Below, piece after piece: positions 8,760 through 17,463 of a DNA stretch of 64,000 nt. The notes under the pieces are model-generated. The model was not told where the DNA came from. It ran no database searches and was given only the letters and a program-made list of their open reading frames with translations. The DNA is from an uncultured Prevotellaceae bacterium (GTDB taxonomy: Bacteria; Bacteroidota; Bacteroidia; Bacteroidales; Muribaculaceae). The stretch covers positions 124,001 to 188,000 of the forward strand of contig ONMF01000002.1 in NCBI GenBank assembly GCA_900318865.1, read 5' to 3'. The translations under genes and the position numbers were made by a program. Position 1 is the first letter of the stretch. Every line of letters starts with the position of its first letter.

Positions 8760-10352
8760 ATGAAACACACACACTCTATTTCCGCTTTCCTGGCGCTGGC
8801 ATGCTTTCTTCTCACCGCCAGCGTCCATGCCCAGCAATGGGACAACTATCGCCCCGACGTGACCACGGTGCAGCTCGACAGCACCAATCTGCCCATCATG
8901 CTCATCGATGTGGACGGCGCCATGATTTTCAAGGACGACTACATCACGGCACGCATGAAAATCATCGACAACGGCCAGGGGAACATCAATTATCTCGACA
9001 CCGTGGCGCATCCGGGCCAGCACATCGGCTACGACGGGTTCATCGCCATCAAGTATCGCGGCAATTCTTCCTTCGGCAGCGCCGACAAGAAGCCCTACAC
9101 CATCCGCACCCTCGCGCAACCGCTCGAGCAGGGCGGCAAAAAGCTGAAGGTGGAATTGATGGGATTGCCCAGCGACAACAACTGGGCGCTGCAGGCCTCC
9201 TACGCCGACAAATCGTTCATGCGCGACCTACTTTCCTACACGCTGGCTCACCGCTACATGGAGTTCACCCCGCAAGGACGCTACTGCGAGATGCTGCTCG
9301 ACGGCATTTACTATGGCGTCTACATCTTGAGCGAGAAGGTGACCAAGGGCGAAAACCGGCTGAACCTGAAGTCGCCCGGCGACAGCGGCGACAAGCTCAC
9401 AGGCGACTATCTGATTGAGGTGGACCGCGAGGACGAGCCGGGTTTTTACAGCGACTTCAGGCCCTACAGCAACAGCGGATGGGCCATCTCATCGGGGAAA
9501 ATCTATTTCCAATTTGATGAGCCCGACGCCGACGCTATCACCCAGCAGCAAGAAGCCTACATCAAGCAGGCTGTGCACGACATGGAGAATGCCTTCCGCA
9601 CAGGGCAGGATTACGCCAGCCACTTCGATGTGGCATCGATGATTGACTACCAGCTGGCCACCGAGGCATCGCACAATGTGGACGGATACCGCCTGAGCGC
9701 TAAACTCTACAAGCGGCGCGACAGCGTGGATCCGCGCTTCCACATCGCGCTCTGGGACATGAACCTGGCATGGGGCAACGCCGACTACTACAGCGGCTCG
9801 AGCACCAACGGATGGGTGCATGAGATGAACAACACGCTGGTGCGCTATCGCGACGACAAGCTGATTCCGCTATGGTGGTACGTTGTGAACCATGACGACT
9901 CTTATCTCAGCGCCCTCAAGCGCAGGTGGACTCAGTGCCGCGACGAGGATTACAGCACCGAGCACATCAACGAGGTCATCGACTCGCTCGCGCTCACGCT
10001 CACGCGCTGCGGAGCCATCGACCGCAACTACACGGCCTGGCCCAGGCTGAACACCTATGTGTGGCCCAACCCCTATGTGGGCGGCACGTTTGCCAACGAA
10101 GTGGCTCACCTCAAGCAGTGGATTAACTTGCGCATGCAGTTCATGGACCGCCAGCTCTACGCGCCTGTGGCAGGCGACGTGAATGGCGACGGCGAACTGT
10201 CAATTGCCGACCTCACCATGCTTGCCGACCTGGTGCGCAATCAAGACAGCAACAAGCGCAGCGATGTGAATGGCGACCATGAGACAAGCATTGCCGACGC
10301 CACCACCCTGGTGGCGCTGCTCATGGACCGGGACAGCGACGCTACGGACTGA
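8760..10352 (+). CDS. CotH-like secreted protein with C-terminal dockerin-like repeats
   Basis: This is a 530-residue exported protein. A signal peptide covers about residues 1-24 (cleavage after VHA). A CotH-type atypical kinase domain extends to about residue 460. It shows the family RGNSS motif at 100-104, KKPYTIR, the segment YGVYILSEKV, and FHIALWDMNLAWGNAD near the metal-binding site. The last 60 residues hold two calcium-loop repeats (GDVNGDGELSIADLT and SDVNGDHETSIADAT), a type I dockerin-like module. CotH domains occur in spore-coat kinases and also, with dockerins, in cellulosomal and gut-bacterial surface proteins. It is last in the recR operon, with 28 nt after the GNAT gene. Confidence 0.87.
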   Translation: MKHTHSISAFLALACFLLTASVHAQQWDNYRPDVTTVQLDSTNLPIMLIDVDGAMIFKDDYITARMKIIDNGQGNINYLDTVAHPGQHIGYDGFIAIKYRGNSSFGSADKKPYTIRTLAQPLEQGGKKLKVELMGLPSDNNWALQASYADKSFMRDLLSYTLAHRYMEFTPQGRYCEMLLDGIYYGVYILSEKVTKGENRLNLKSPGDSGDKLTGDYLIEVDREDEPGFYSDFRPYSNSGWAISSGKIYFQFDEPDADAITQQQEAYIKQAVHDMENAFRTGQDYASHFDVASMIDYQLATEASHNVDGYRLSAKLYKRRDSVDPRFHIALWDMNLAWGNADYYSGSSTNGWVHEMNNTLVRYRDDKLIPLWWYVVNHDDSYLSALKRRWTQCRDEDYSTEHINEVIDSLALTLTRCGAIDRNYTAWPRLNTYVWPNPYVGGTFANEVAHLKQWINLRMQFMDRQLYAPVAGDVNGDGELSIADLTMLADLVRNQDSNKRSDVNGDHETSIADATTLVALLMDRDSDATD

Positions 10353-10365
10353 GTGCAGCCACCGC

Positions 10366-11256
10366 TCAGCGTATTACCGTGCCGGGAGCCTGCGGATGGA
10401 ACGTGTTCTTCACCCACACGGCGATGCCCTTGCTTGCCACGGGGGCGATGGTGGGCGGATAAATGACCTTGGCGCCGGCATCGCACAGCCGCTGCGCCTC
10501 GGCATAAGTCATCTCGGGAATCAATACGGCATCGGCATTGCGCCGCGGGTCGCTGTCGTAAAATCCATCCACATCGGTCCAGATCTCAAGGCTGTCGGCA
10601 TCGAGGGCGGCCGCCACCAGCGCGGCGGTGTAGTCGCTGCCGCCACGGCCCAGCGTGGTAGCCTGGCCGGTGACGGCATCCTGAGCGATGAAGCCCTGAA
10701 GCACCACGCGCTCATGGCCGCACGAGCCCAGCACTTGCACAATCAGGCGCTCGGTGAGGGCGGCATCAAGCACAGGCTTGCCCGCGTCGTCGGGGCGGGT
10801 CTTGATGAAACTGGGCGAGTAATAAGGCGCGGCATCATCGAGCATGCTGGCCACGATGGCACTCGACAATATTTCGCCGTGGCACACGATGGTGTCGGCC
10901 AAGCGGCGGCGTTCCGGCTCGTCGAGGTCGGCGTTAAGGCACAGCATCGAGAAGAACGATGCCAGATTGCCGTCGACAAATTGCTCCACCACCTGCCGGG
11001 CCTGATGCTGGCGCGCGGCGGGCACCACCTGCTCTATCACATCCATGTGCCGCTGCCGCACGGCAGCCAGCAGGGGCTCATAGCCGGCATCGTGCGCGCT
11101 TGCCAGCCGTGTCATCTCTATCAATTGGTTGGTGACACCGCCCAGTGCGCTCACCACCACTATCACCGGGCCCTGCTGTGCCTCGACGATGCGCTTCACG
11201 TTCAGCAAACTCTCGACACTGCCCACCGAAGTGCCGCCAAATTTCATTACTTTCAT
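10366..11256 (-). CDS. Aspartokinase catalytic domain lacking ACT domains
   Basis: The protein catalyses, by homology, ATP-dependent phosphorylation of aspartate at the entry to lysine, threonine and methionine synthesis. It begins MKVMKFGGTSVGS with the family KFGGTS motif at 5-10. It continues with VVVSALGGVTN, the GRGGSDYTAAL loop and the EIWTDVDGF segment, and ends at APGTVIR. At 296 residues it stops exactly where the linker to two regulatory ACT domains would begin; ordinary LysC enzymes are about 400-450 residues. No ACT-like sequence follows, because the convergent CotH-like gene ends 13 nt away. The enzyme may be feedback-insensitive, may rely on a separate ACT subunit, or may be a truncated paralogue. 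Confidence 0.85.
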   Translation of the reverse strand: MKVMKFGGTSVGSVESLLNVKRIVEAQQGPVIVVVSALGGVTNQLIEMTRLASAHDAGYEPLLAAVRQRHMDVIEQVVPAARQHQARQVVEQFVDGNLASFFSMLCLNADLDEPERRRLADTIVCHGEILSSAIVASMLDDAAPYYSPSFIKTRPDDAGKPVLDAALTERLIVQVLGSCGHERVVLQGFIAQDAVTGQATTLGRGGSDYTAALVAAALDADSLEIWTDVDGFYDSDPRRNADAVLIPEMTYAEAQRLCDAGAKVIYPPTIAPVASKGIAVWVKNTFHPQAPGTVIR

Positions 11257-11838
11257 CCTGTGCTACTGATTGTTTGGTTTATAACAACAAAAATACTAAA
11301 ATCTCGGTGGAAATCACAATTATTGTGCCAAAATTTGGGAACACCCGTAAAAAGGTTGTCCCGTGCTGTCTTTGATAATCCCTCCCTGCAGCCCGGCGAT
11401 GCGGGGCAATGTCCACCCCTAAGCTGGGAGGGGGAATCGGGATGGTGATGCGTCGCAGACGCATCATTTGACAAAGCCCCATGTTTCGGCGCCGACGGCG
11501 GCAAACATGGGGTTGATGATGACGTTTCCGTCGATTGTTCCTCGCAGAGGCACAATCAATACGCCCGGTGCCGTCACCTCCGGCAATGCCGCGTTTTTTT
11601 CGATGGTGGGTTGTGCCTCTTCGAGGAACGCCAGCCCGGTGGCCGTTTCCCCCAGGTTTGGCGCATCCATGCGCCGAAACCCGGGGCTCTGTCAGCTTGT
11701 GCGACTTCGACGCACGGTTGATGCGGCACGGGGCGTGGCGGCAGCGGCGACGGCATGGGTGCAGCGTCGCCGAGCCCTGTCGCTGTATGGGCACACGCCC
11801 CCGGCCCTCCGGGCCACCCCCTCTACCTTAGAGGGGGA
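11257..11838. other. Gene-free stretch with hairpins and a possible remnant ORF
   Basis: No convincing gene is present. A weak minus-strand TATTTTTG at 11295-11288 could be the -7 box of the aspartokinase gene. A perfect 9-bp hairpin with a 3-nt loop lies at 11446-11466. A 68-codon minus frame at 11464-11670 ends in ETWGFVK, but it has no ribosome-binding context and reads like low-complexity Ala/Pro/Thr sequence. Short palindromic runs of C and G such as CCCCTCTAC/AGAGGGGG resemble dispersed intergenic repeats, and similar text recurs near 59.2 kb. Confidence 0.5.
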
Positions 11839-11986
11839 ACTGCCGCCGAAGTTACTCTCGCTCGGCAAAACTCAAATAAATTTGCTTTTGCGCTCGCTTA
11901 TTCGTAACGTTGACTGCCGCCGAAGTTACTCTCGCTCGGCAAAACTCAAATAAATTTGGTTTTGCGCTCGCTTATTCGTAACTTTG
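11839..11986 (+). repeat. 74-bp tandem duplication carrying a promoter
   Basis: Two directly adjacent 74-bp units (11839-11912 and 11913-11986) differ at only two positions. One difference changes the -7 box: the upstream unit reads TAACGTTG and the downstream unit TAACTTTG. Both keep TTTG 20 nt before it. The unit is related to the promoter repeats at 24430-24507, 35735-35792, 35812-35885 and 50693-50767. Confidence 0.9.
11955..11986 (+). promoter_or_regulatory. Functional promoter copy for yqgE
   Basis: TTTG is at 11955-11958 and TAACTTTG at 11979-11986 with a 20-nt spacer. The ATG at 11993 follows after only 6 nt, predicting a nearly leaderless mRNA. Confidence 0.78.
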
Positions 11987-11992
11987 TGAATT

Positions 11993-12598
11993 ATGAACGA
12001 CCTCCATCACGACATCTATCACCTCGACGATGAGCAACCCGCACCACAAGCCGGGTCGCTGCTGGTGGCCAAGCCCACCGTGCCCGACGACGTCTTTGCC
12101 CGCTCGGTGATTATCATCATCTCCAATCACGATGAAGAGGGAGCCATGGGACTGATTGCCAATCGCATCACCAATTTCACCGTGGCCGACGTGCTCGACG
12201 CCGTGCCGCGCGGCTCGTCGATTCCCGTCTATCTGGGAGGCCCGGTGGGCCTGAACACTTTCTTTTTCCTGCACACGCTGGGCCCCGACGTCATTCCCGG
12301 TGCGGGAGTTGTGGCGCCCGGGCTTTTTATCGGCGGAGACTTCGACGCAGTGAAGCGTTATCTGGCCAGCGGAGCGCCCGTGGACGGCCGAATCAAGTTC
12401 TTTGTGGGTTACAGCGGATGGGGCGAGCACCAGCTCGACGACGAAATCGAGCGGCACGACTGGGCCGTGGTAAGGCATTGGAACCCCGACACCGTGATGA
12501 GTGCCGACTTCGACACCATGTGGAGCCTCACGGTGCGCCGCCTGGGCCCGCGCTACCGCCTGTGGCTCGACATGCCCCTCGACCCCCAGCTTAACTGA
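11993..12598 (+). CDS. yqgE: YqgE/AlgH family protein (UPF0301)
   Basis: This is a 201-residue cytoplasmic protein of the YqgE/AlgH family, whose biochemical role is not settled; family members have been linked to regulation of exopolysaccharide. The family hallmarks are present: GSLLVAKPTVPDDVFARSVI near residue 21, the GAMGLIANR segment, YLGGPVGLNTFFFLH, and the FFVGYSGWGEHQLDDEI signature near residue 137. Length is typical. It is preceded by the tandem promoter duplication and followed by a hairpin, so it is monocistronic. Confidence 0.92.
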   Translation: MNDLHHDIYHLDDEQPAPQAGSLLVAKPTVPDDVFARSVIIIISNHDEEGAMGLIANRITNFTVADVLDAVPRGSSIPVYLGGPVGLNTFFFLHTLGPDVIPGAGVVAPGLFIGGDFDAVKRYLASGAPVDGRIKFFVGYSGWGEHQLDDEIERHDWAVVRHWNPDTVMSADFDTMWSLTVRRLGPRYRLWLDMPLDPQLN

Positions 12599-12630
12599 CC
12601 GCGCTCATTTGGCCACACATATTACAAATA

Positions 12631-12667
12631 GAAGACGGGGATGCCGCTCAAGGGCATTCCCGCCTTC
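12631..12667. terminator. Imperfect hairpin between convergent yqgE and PUL genes
   Basis: A 15-bp stem (12631-12645 with 12653-12667), with one G-U pair and one mismatch, sits between the two convergent stops. No strong T run follows, so activity is less certain. Confidence 0.55.
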
Positions 12668-12712
12668 ATTAAATATAATTAAGAAACTGCTTTCTTATTG
12701 ATGCCGCATGGC

Positions 12713-14530
12713 TTAGTTCTGGGTCATCAGGATGTTCACAAGGCTGGTGATGTCGGCAACGCTGGTTTCGCCGTCGCCGTTCACATCGCTGCGCTCGTTC
12801 GAGCTGTCTTCCGACACCAGGCTGGCCAGCATCGTCAGGTCGGCGATGCTCACCTCGCCGTCACCGTTCACATCACCCACGATGAACTCAGCAGGCTCTT
12901 CGCCCTGAACGAATTTCACCTTGAAGTATCCACCGGGGACACCGATTTTCATCTTGGCCACACGGCCGGTCACGCCCTCGGGAAGTGGTTCGGCCTGAAC
13001 AGTAACATTCACTTGATTGACAACAGATTGCTCGTCGTAATCAACATCTTTTGCCTCAAACGTCAGCCACTCGGGATATTCACCGTTTTCATCAATAAAC
13101 TCAAAGAATTCGGCAGTCTTGTTCGACTGGAAGTCATAGCCCACGAGTTCCAGCGGCTGATTGTTCTCGTCGGTGGCATTGAATGTCACGTTTCCACCCT
13201 CGACGGGGAACTCGTAGGTATCTTCATATTCATATAGAGGCATATTGTACGGATATTCAATGTTGAGGAAAATGGTGGGGGCTGTATAACCCAGCGACGA
13301 CGTGAAGAAGTTGTTCAGCTCACGGATATAGGATGGCGTGCCGTCCTCTTCGCAATGAAGCATATAGCCCAGATAACCGTAGCCCTCATCCTCTTCGTCG
13401 CCCGAAATGCGCATGCAGAAGGTTTTGATGTTCTCGTTGTCATATCCGCTCACCGCAACGGCAATTTCCTGATCCACGTCGATCGAGTACTCATAGGGAA
13501 GTCCGTCCTCGTCGATTCCTGTGAACGCAATCGACAGGGTGCCGACTGCCGGCGAGTTGTTGGTAGTGCTGAGCACAGCCTTGCCTTCGGCCAGGACATC
13601 ACCCAGAGCCAAAGTGTCGGCACTGTGCTCTTTCACTGCATAGACGCGAGCGGTAATCTCGGCTCCTTCTTCACCTGCTTCCGCACTGTCCCAAGCCAAA
13701 TTGTGATAAAACACGTTCACTCCGCGCAGGTTATAGGGGTGCTCAGGTTTCTCGCAATAAATGGCCATACCATTGTATCCGCTATAGTTCTTTCCGAACC
13801 AGTAGCCACCGGTTCCGCCGCTGGCATCCAAGGCGCCTTTATAGGTTATAGAACCCAATTCGCCATCAGCACGGTTGCCGGCAGTGAAGAACTTGGGCGA
13901 GAATCCGGCCACGTCATAACCATCTTCCTCCAACTCAGTGAAAGGGTCGAACAACGACTGAATATAACCTTTATATGTATTGGTCACAGGATTGGTTTTA
14001 TCGCTGTCGTCGAGGTAATAACTGAAGAGCTGATACTGATCCTCATTGTCGGCGGTGAGAATGGGGGCATTTCCAGAAAGCCAATTGAAGGCCACTTTCA
14101 GGTCGGTCACATCGTTGACCACAATCGAATCCCATGCCTGATTGACATGATTCTTGTAGGCCCACTCATAGCTGCTCGCATTCTCCGAGGCGTTGGGGAA
14201 GGTCACCTCACGGAACACCGGCAGAACAATTGTAGGAGCATAATAGGAGGCACCTTTCTTGGTCATTCCTATATAGAAAGAACCGGCGGGGCGATTGTAC
14301 CACGCCTTGGCCTGGCCATTGGCACGCTTGATGGCTGCGCGGCGCTGGGCCACGGTCTGTTCCGAGGCCTGCTGCATAGGCATCTCACTCAACTGGGGAG
14401 CAGACACCTTGGGCGAGGCCACCATCACATGCTGCTTCTTCACTGCAGCCGGCAATTTCTTTGCCACAAGTTGCGCATTGGCACCAACGGCCAACGTTGC
14501 AGCAACTGCTAAAAGTAACATCTTTTTCAT
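12713..14530 (-). CDS. Secreted protein with C-terminal dockerin-like repeats, last gene of the SusCD locus
   Basis: This 605-residue exported protein has a clear signal peptide (MKKMLLLAVAATLAVGANA). The body is beta-rich, Gly/Asp/Glu/Tyr-rich and acidic, and I do not recognise a catalytic motif. The last 57 residues form a two-repeat dockerin-like module, with GDVNGDGEVSIADLTML followed by SDVNGDGETSVADITSL. It follows the DUF4302-like lipoprotein gene after 116 nt containing a stable hairpin, so its expression may be separately tuned. Position suggests that it is the exported binding or processing component of the locus; this is inference. Confidence 0.82.
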   Translation of the reverse strand: MKKMLLLAVAATLAVGANAQLVAKKLPAAVKKQHVMVASPKVSAPQLSEMPMQQASEQTVAQRRAAIKRANGQAKAWYNRPAGSFYIGMTKKGASYYAPTIVLPVFREVTFPNASENASSYEWAYKNHVNQAWDSIVVNDVTDLKVAFNWLSGNAPILTADNEDQYQLFSYYLDDSDKTNPVTNTYKGYIQSLFDPFTELEEDGYDVAGFSPKFFTAGNRADGELGSITYKGALDASGGTGGYWFGKNYSGYNGMAIYCEKPEHPYNLRGVNVFYHNLAWDSAEAGEEGAEITARVYAVKEHSADTLALGDVLAEGKAVLSTTNNSPAVGTLSIAFTGIDEDGLPYEYSIDVDQEIAVAVSGYDNENIKTFCMRISGDEEDEGYGYLGYMLHCEEDGTPSYIRELNNFFTSSLGYTAPTIFLNIEYPYNMPLYEYEDTYEFPVEGGNVTFNATDENNQPLELVGYDFQSNKTAEFFEFIDENGEYPEWLTFEAKDVDYDEQSVVNQVNVTVQAEPLPEGVTGRVAKMKIGVPGGYFKVKFVQGEEPAEFIVGDVNGDGEVSIADLTMLASLVSEDSSNERSDVNGDGETSVADITSLVNILMTQN

Positions 14531-14595
14531 AATAAATACAATGTTTAGTGAATATAAATGAAATGTAAAACAATCTTTTTCTTTCGGTCGGCCAT

Positions 14596-14629
14596 GCCGG
14601 TGGGGCGATTGGAATGACGCCCCACCGGC
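14596..14629 (-). other. Stable intergenic hairpin inside the SusCD operon
   Basis: A perfect 12-bp GC-rich stem (14596-14607 with 14618-14629) has a 10-nt loop and lies between the DUF4302-like gene and the dockerin-tagged gene. No U tract follows in the minus direction, so it looks more like an mRNA-stabilising or processing element than a terminator. Confidence 0.6.
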
Positions 14630-14646
14630 ACCGCCGGTTTGATTTA

Positions 14647-16110
14647 TCAGGTGTGCTTGTTCCAGTCGAAGGAAATGTAGCTGCCGCTATCGGCTTTGTC
14701 GACAAACTTGAGGTCAAGCGGAGCCAGCAACGACGACGACGACACAATGAACGTGCGCGATGCCAGCGCGTCGACAAAGTCCTTAATGCCGCTCACATTG
14801 GCATAGTACAACTCGGCCGCTGCATCACCTGTGCCGTCAAGTTTGAAGGCAATCTCATTCTCGCCCGTGCGCTCATATTTCAGGTTGAAATTCAGCCTGA
14901 GCACGCTGGTGCGGCGCCTGAGGTTGAAGTACAAGTAATAAACCGGCTCGGTGATGGCACGCCGTGTAATCGGGTCGCGGACGACCTGCCCGTTCTCGTC
15001 GAGTTTCTCCACAAGGCGTCCCCACAGTTCAATGAACTGCAGCGTGGTGGTGCTGTTGTAGGCCTTGAGACTGGGTGCTATGCCATTGTAGACATCGGCC
15101 AGGCTGCCACCCAAATTCGATGCATTGAGCTTCCAGGCCATGTTCACATCCAGAGGAATCTTGTTGATAGTGTCGGCCGAAATCTTGGTCACACCGTCTT
15201 CACGGCAAAGCAACGAACCATCGGCCTGCTTGACAAAGGTCTGCACCGTGGTCACACCGGTCCTCAAGGCGTTACGGGCCACGGTGTCGGCAGGCACGGT
15301 GGCATTGACCGGGTAGAGGTCGAGTGTGATGGGTGACATGAAGCGCAGCCCTGCGGGGGTGATAATGGCATTGAAATAGTCGGTCATGGAGATGGCGTCG
15401 CCATACTGCGGATACATGCCCAGAATGAGCGACGCTCCATCGGTAATGACATAGCGCGAACCATTCTCCAGAGTCATATACACGGTGGGCACCTTGGCGT
15501 TGAAGAACGAGTCGGCCAGGGCTACCACATTGGTCAAATAAGGCTCATCGTCAATCGACTCGGCCACGCGGGTCATAATCATGTTCACGCTGTGTTTCTT
15601 GCCCTGCAAGAACAGTGTGTCGCCACGATAAGCCATCAAGTCGAACTCATAGTCGCCCTTGTGGCCATAACCATTTTCATCGGCCTCGGTGCCGGGGATG
15701 TCCTCGGGGTCGGCAAAAAGATGGAAATACTTGTTGTAGCTGCTTAGCGACAGCACGGGGCCATCGTCGCCAATGACATCCCACAGCGTGGTTTCGCTGC
15801 CGAACGAGGGGTTGGAGGCGTCAATATTGGTCAGCTTGCTGATGTAGACATTGTTGCCTGAAATCTTCACCGAGCCGTCCTTGTTGAAGGTCATCAGATA
15901 GACGTAACCGGGCTCATCGGATGTGGTGAAATACTCAAGCTGCCACTTGCCGCCCTGCGCCACCAAAATGTCGCTGTAGTTCTGGAGCGACTCACTCAGT
16001 CGCTCGGCAGCGCTCTTGTCGAAGAAGTCGTCCACTTCATTTTTACACGAGGTGAGCACGCTTCCCGCGATCACGAGCGTCAAAACTGCTATATTGATTA
16101 ATTTCTTCAT
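14647..16110 (-). CDS. DUF4302-like outer-membrane lipoprotein
   Basis: This 487-residue protein starts with a lipoprotein signal (MKKLINIAVLTLVIAGSVLTSC, lipid Cys at 22). It then carries the DUF4302-type start, with a helix over an SESLQNYSDILVAQGG-like segment and the strand WQLEYFTTSDEPGYVYLMTF. Proteins of this type accompany SusC/SusD and an HExxH lipoprotein in Bacteroidota uptake loci, and they are presumed to be surface-exposed binding components. The upstream HExxH gene ends 44 nt before this ATG, consistent with one operon. The substrate cannot be deduced; the family assignment is from memory of family features. Confidence 0.75.
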   Translation of the reverse strand: MKKLINIAVLTLVIAGSVLTSCKNEVDDFFDKSAAERLSESLQNYSDILVAQGGKWQLEYFTTSDEPGYVYLMTFNKDGSVKISGNNVYISKLTNIDASNPSFGSETTLWDVIGDDGPVLSLSSYNKYFHLFADPEDIPGTEADENGYGHKGDYEFDLMAYRGDTLFLQGKKHSVNMIMTRVAESIDDEPYLTNVVALADSFFNAKVPTVYMTLENGSRYVITDGASLILGMYPQYGDAISMTDYFNAIITPAGLRFMSPITLDLYPVNATVPADTVARNALRTGVTTVQTFVKQADGSLLCREDGVTKISADTINKIPLDVNMAWKLNASNLGGSLADVYNGIAPSLKAYNSTTTLQFIELWGRLVEKLDENGQVVRDPITRRAITEPVYYLYFNLRRRTSVLRLNFNLKYERTGENEIAFKLDGTGDAAAELYYANVSGIKDFVDALASRTFIVSSSSLLAPLDLKFVDKADSGSYISFDWNKHT

Positions 16111-16154
16111 TGTTCTTTCGTTTAATTGCGTGAGTAATGAAACTTAATCCTTAC

Positions 16155-17435
16155 TTAATCCACGAGTCGGCGCAAATCCTCGATGTTATAAGTTTTCTGA
16201 CGATACTGCACCATCTTGCGCAGGGCATCCAGGTCGATGCCCCATGCCTCGCGCAGCCACGAGCGCACAATCTCCACTTTCTGGTTGATGGCAGCCACAC
16301 CGTCGATGCCATCCTCGTCGGGGACGGGATACACCTTGATGGGGATGCGGGCACCCTTGGTGTCGAGCGCATAATAGTTGCTGCCCGAGGCGCGTGTCCC
16401 CACCTGGAAGCCGTACTTGTCGCGCTGAATGGGCACGCGCTGGCCCTGGGCGTTGATAATGGTGTCGGGGGTGAACGGTTGCACGGCAAACTGATAGTCG
16501 TTGGGCTTGTAGTAGGTGGTGTCGCTATTCTCCACCGTCATGCGGATGCCACTCTCGGCAATGGGAACTTTATTGTCATCACCGGCCTCATTGTTGCGAT
16601 AATAGAAGTAGCAATAATAGGTGGCTTTGGGGTCATCGGGGTCGCTTGGCATCCAGCCGCGGGCGGCATTCTTCATAATCTCGGCCCACTGGTCGTCGGT
16701 CTTGACAATGAAGTTGGCCATCGTCTCGGCAAAGTCCTCACGATAGGCGTCGCTGGCATAGTTGGTGACAAATCCCAACGAATTGCAATAGCCCGTCTGG
16801 CGGTCTTGCCAGTTGCTGCTGTCGTAATGACCGGCACTGATGGTGTTGAACACCGTGGGATAAGACTTCTTCTGGTGCAGGATGTGCGAGAACTCATGGT
16901 GCATGGTCTTGAAGTAGAACTCGTTCATCATCTCAAAGTTGCGGATGTCCATCTGGTTCACGCGGAACAGCGACACTTTGATGCCTCCCTCGGCAAGACC
17001 CAGAATCATGGTTCTGCTCGTGGGGTTATAGGCGGGCGAGCCAATCAGGTGGATGATGCGCGGCGCGTTGGCCTTGAGGAAGTCGATACCGTCCTCGGCA
17101 ATCGAGTCGTAGCACTCGAACCACAAGTACTTGGCCAGCACAGCCAGGTCGCGGGCATTATTGTAGGAAGCCGGCACCAGGTCATAGTTCATGTTGGTGC
17201 CCACATCCTGCATCTTGTAACGGAACTCCAGGTTGTAGACCTTGAGATAATTGTCTTGCAGCCACTTGTCGAGTTTGTAGGTCGACGATGTGGGGTCAAG
17301 CTCGGCCTCGCCCTCGGGGAAGATGCTGGTCGCCTCCGGCTCATCTTTGCTGCAGGAGCTCATCGTCAGCGTCAATCCCGCCACAAGCATGGCGGCCCAT
17401 ATATATTTCTTGATTGATTTCATATTCATTATCAT
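16155..17435 (-). CDS. Substrate import-associated zinc metallohydrolase lipoprotein (HExxH)
   Basis: This 426-residue lipoprotein has a lipobox ending at Cys28 (LTMSSC). Its gluzincin-type motif HEFSH lies at residues 180-184 inside MHHEFSHILHQKK. It matches the class of putative zinc-binding peptidases found next to SusC/SusD, which probably cut a peptide or glycopeptide at the cell surface before import. The segment SDAYREDFAETMANFI downstream could supply the third zinc-ligand Glu or Asp. The start is one of three clustered ATG codons at 17435, 17429 and 17423. It is 28 nt from the SusD stop, within the same operon. The metallopeptidase role is inferred from the motif and context. Confidence 0.85.
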   Translation of the reverse strand: MIMNMKSIKKYIWAAMLVAGLTLTMSSCSKDEPEATSIFPEGEAELDPTSSTYKLDKWLQDNYLKVYNLEFRYKMQDVGTNMNYDLVPASYNNARDLAVLAKYLWFECYDSIAEDGIDFLKANAPRIIHLIGSPAYNPTSRTMILGLAEGGIKVSLFRVNQMDIRNFEMMNEFYFKTMHHEFSHILHQKKSYPTVFNTISAGHYDSSNWQDRQTGYCNSLGFVTNYASDAYREDFAETMANFIVKTDDQWAEIMKNAARGWMPSDPDDPKATYYCYFYYRNNEAGDDNKVPIAESGIRMTVENSDTTYYKPNDYQFAVQPFTPDTIINAQGQRVPIQRDKYGFQVGTRASGSNYYALDTKGARIPIKVYPVPDEDGIDGVAAINQKVEIVRSWLREAWGIDLDALRKMVQYRQKTYNIEDLRRLVD

Positions 17436-17463
17436 TTGAGATTCATTACGTCTTGTGCGATGT

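Noticed and set aside
11464-11670. A 68-codon minus-strand ORF in the 11.3-11.8 kb gap
   Set aside because: It has no promoter, no ribosome-binding context and low-complexity composition; at most a remnant, so it is not listed as a gene.
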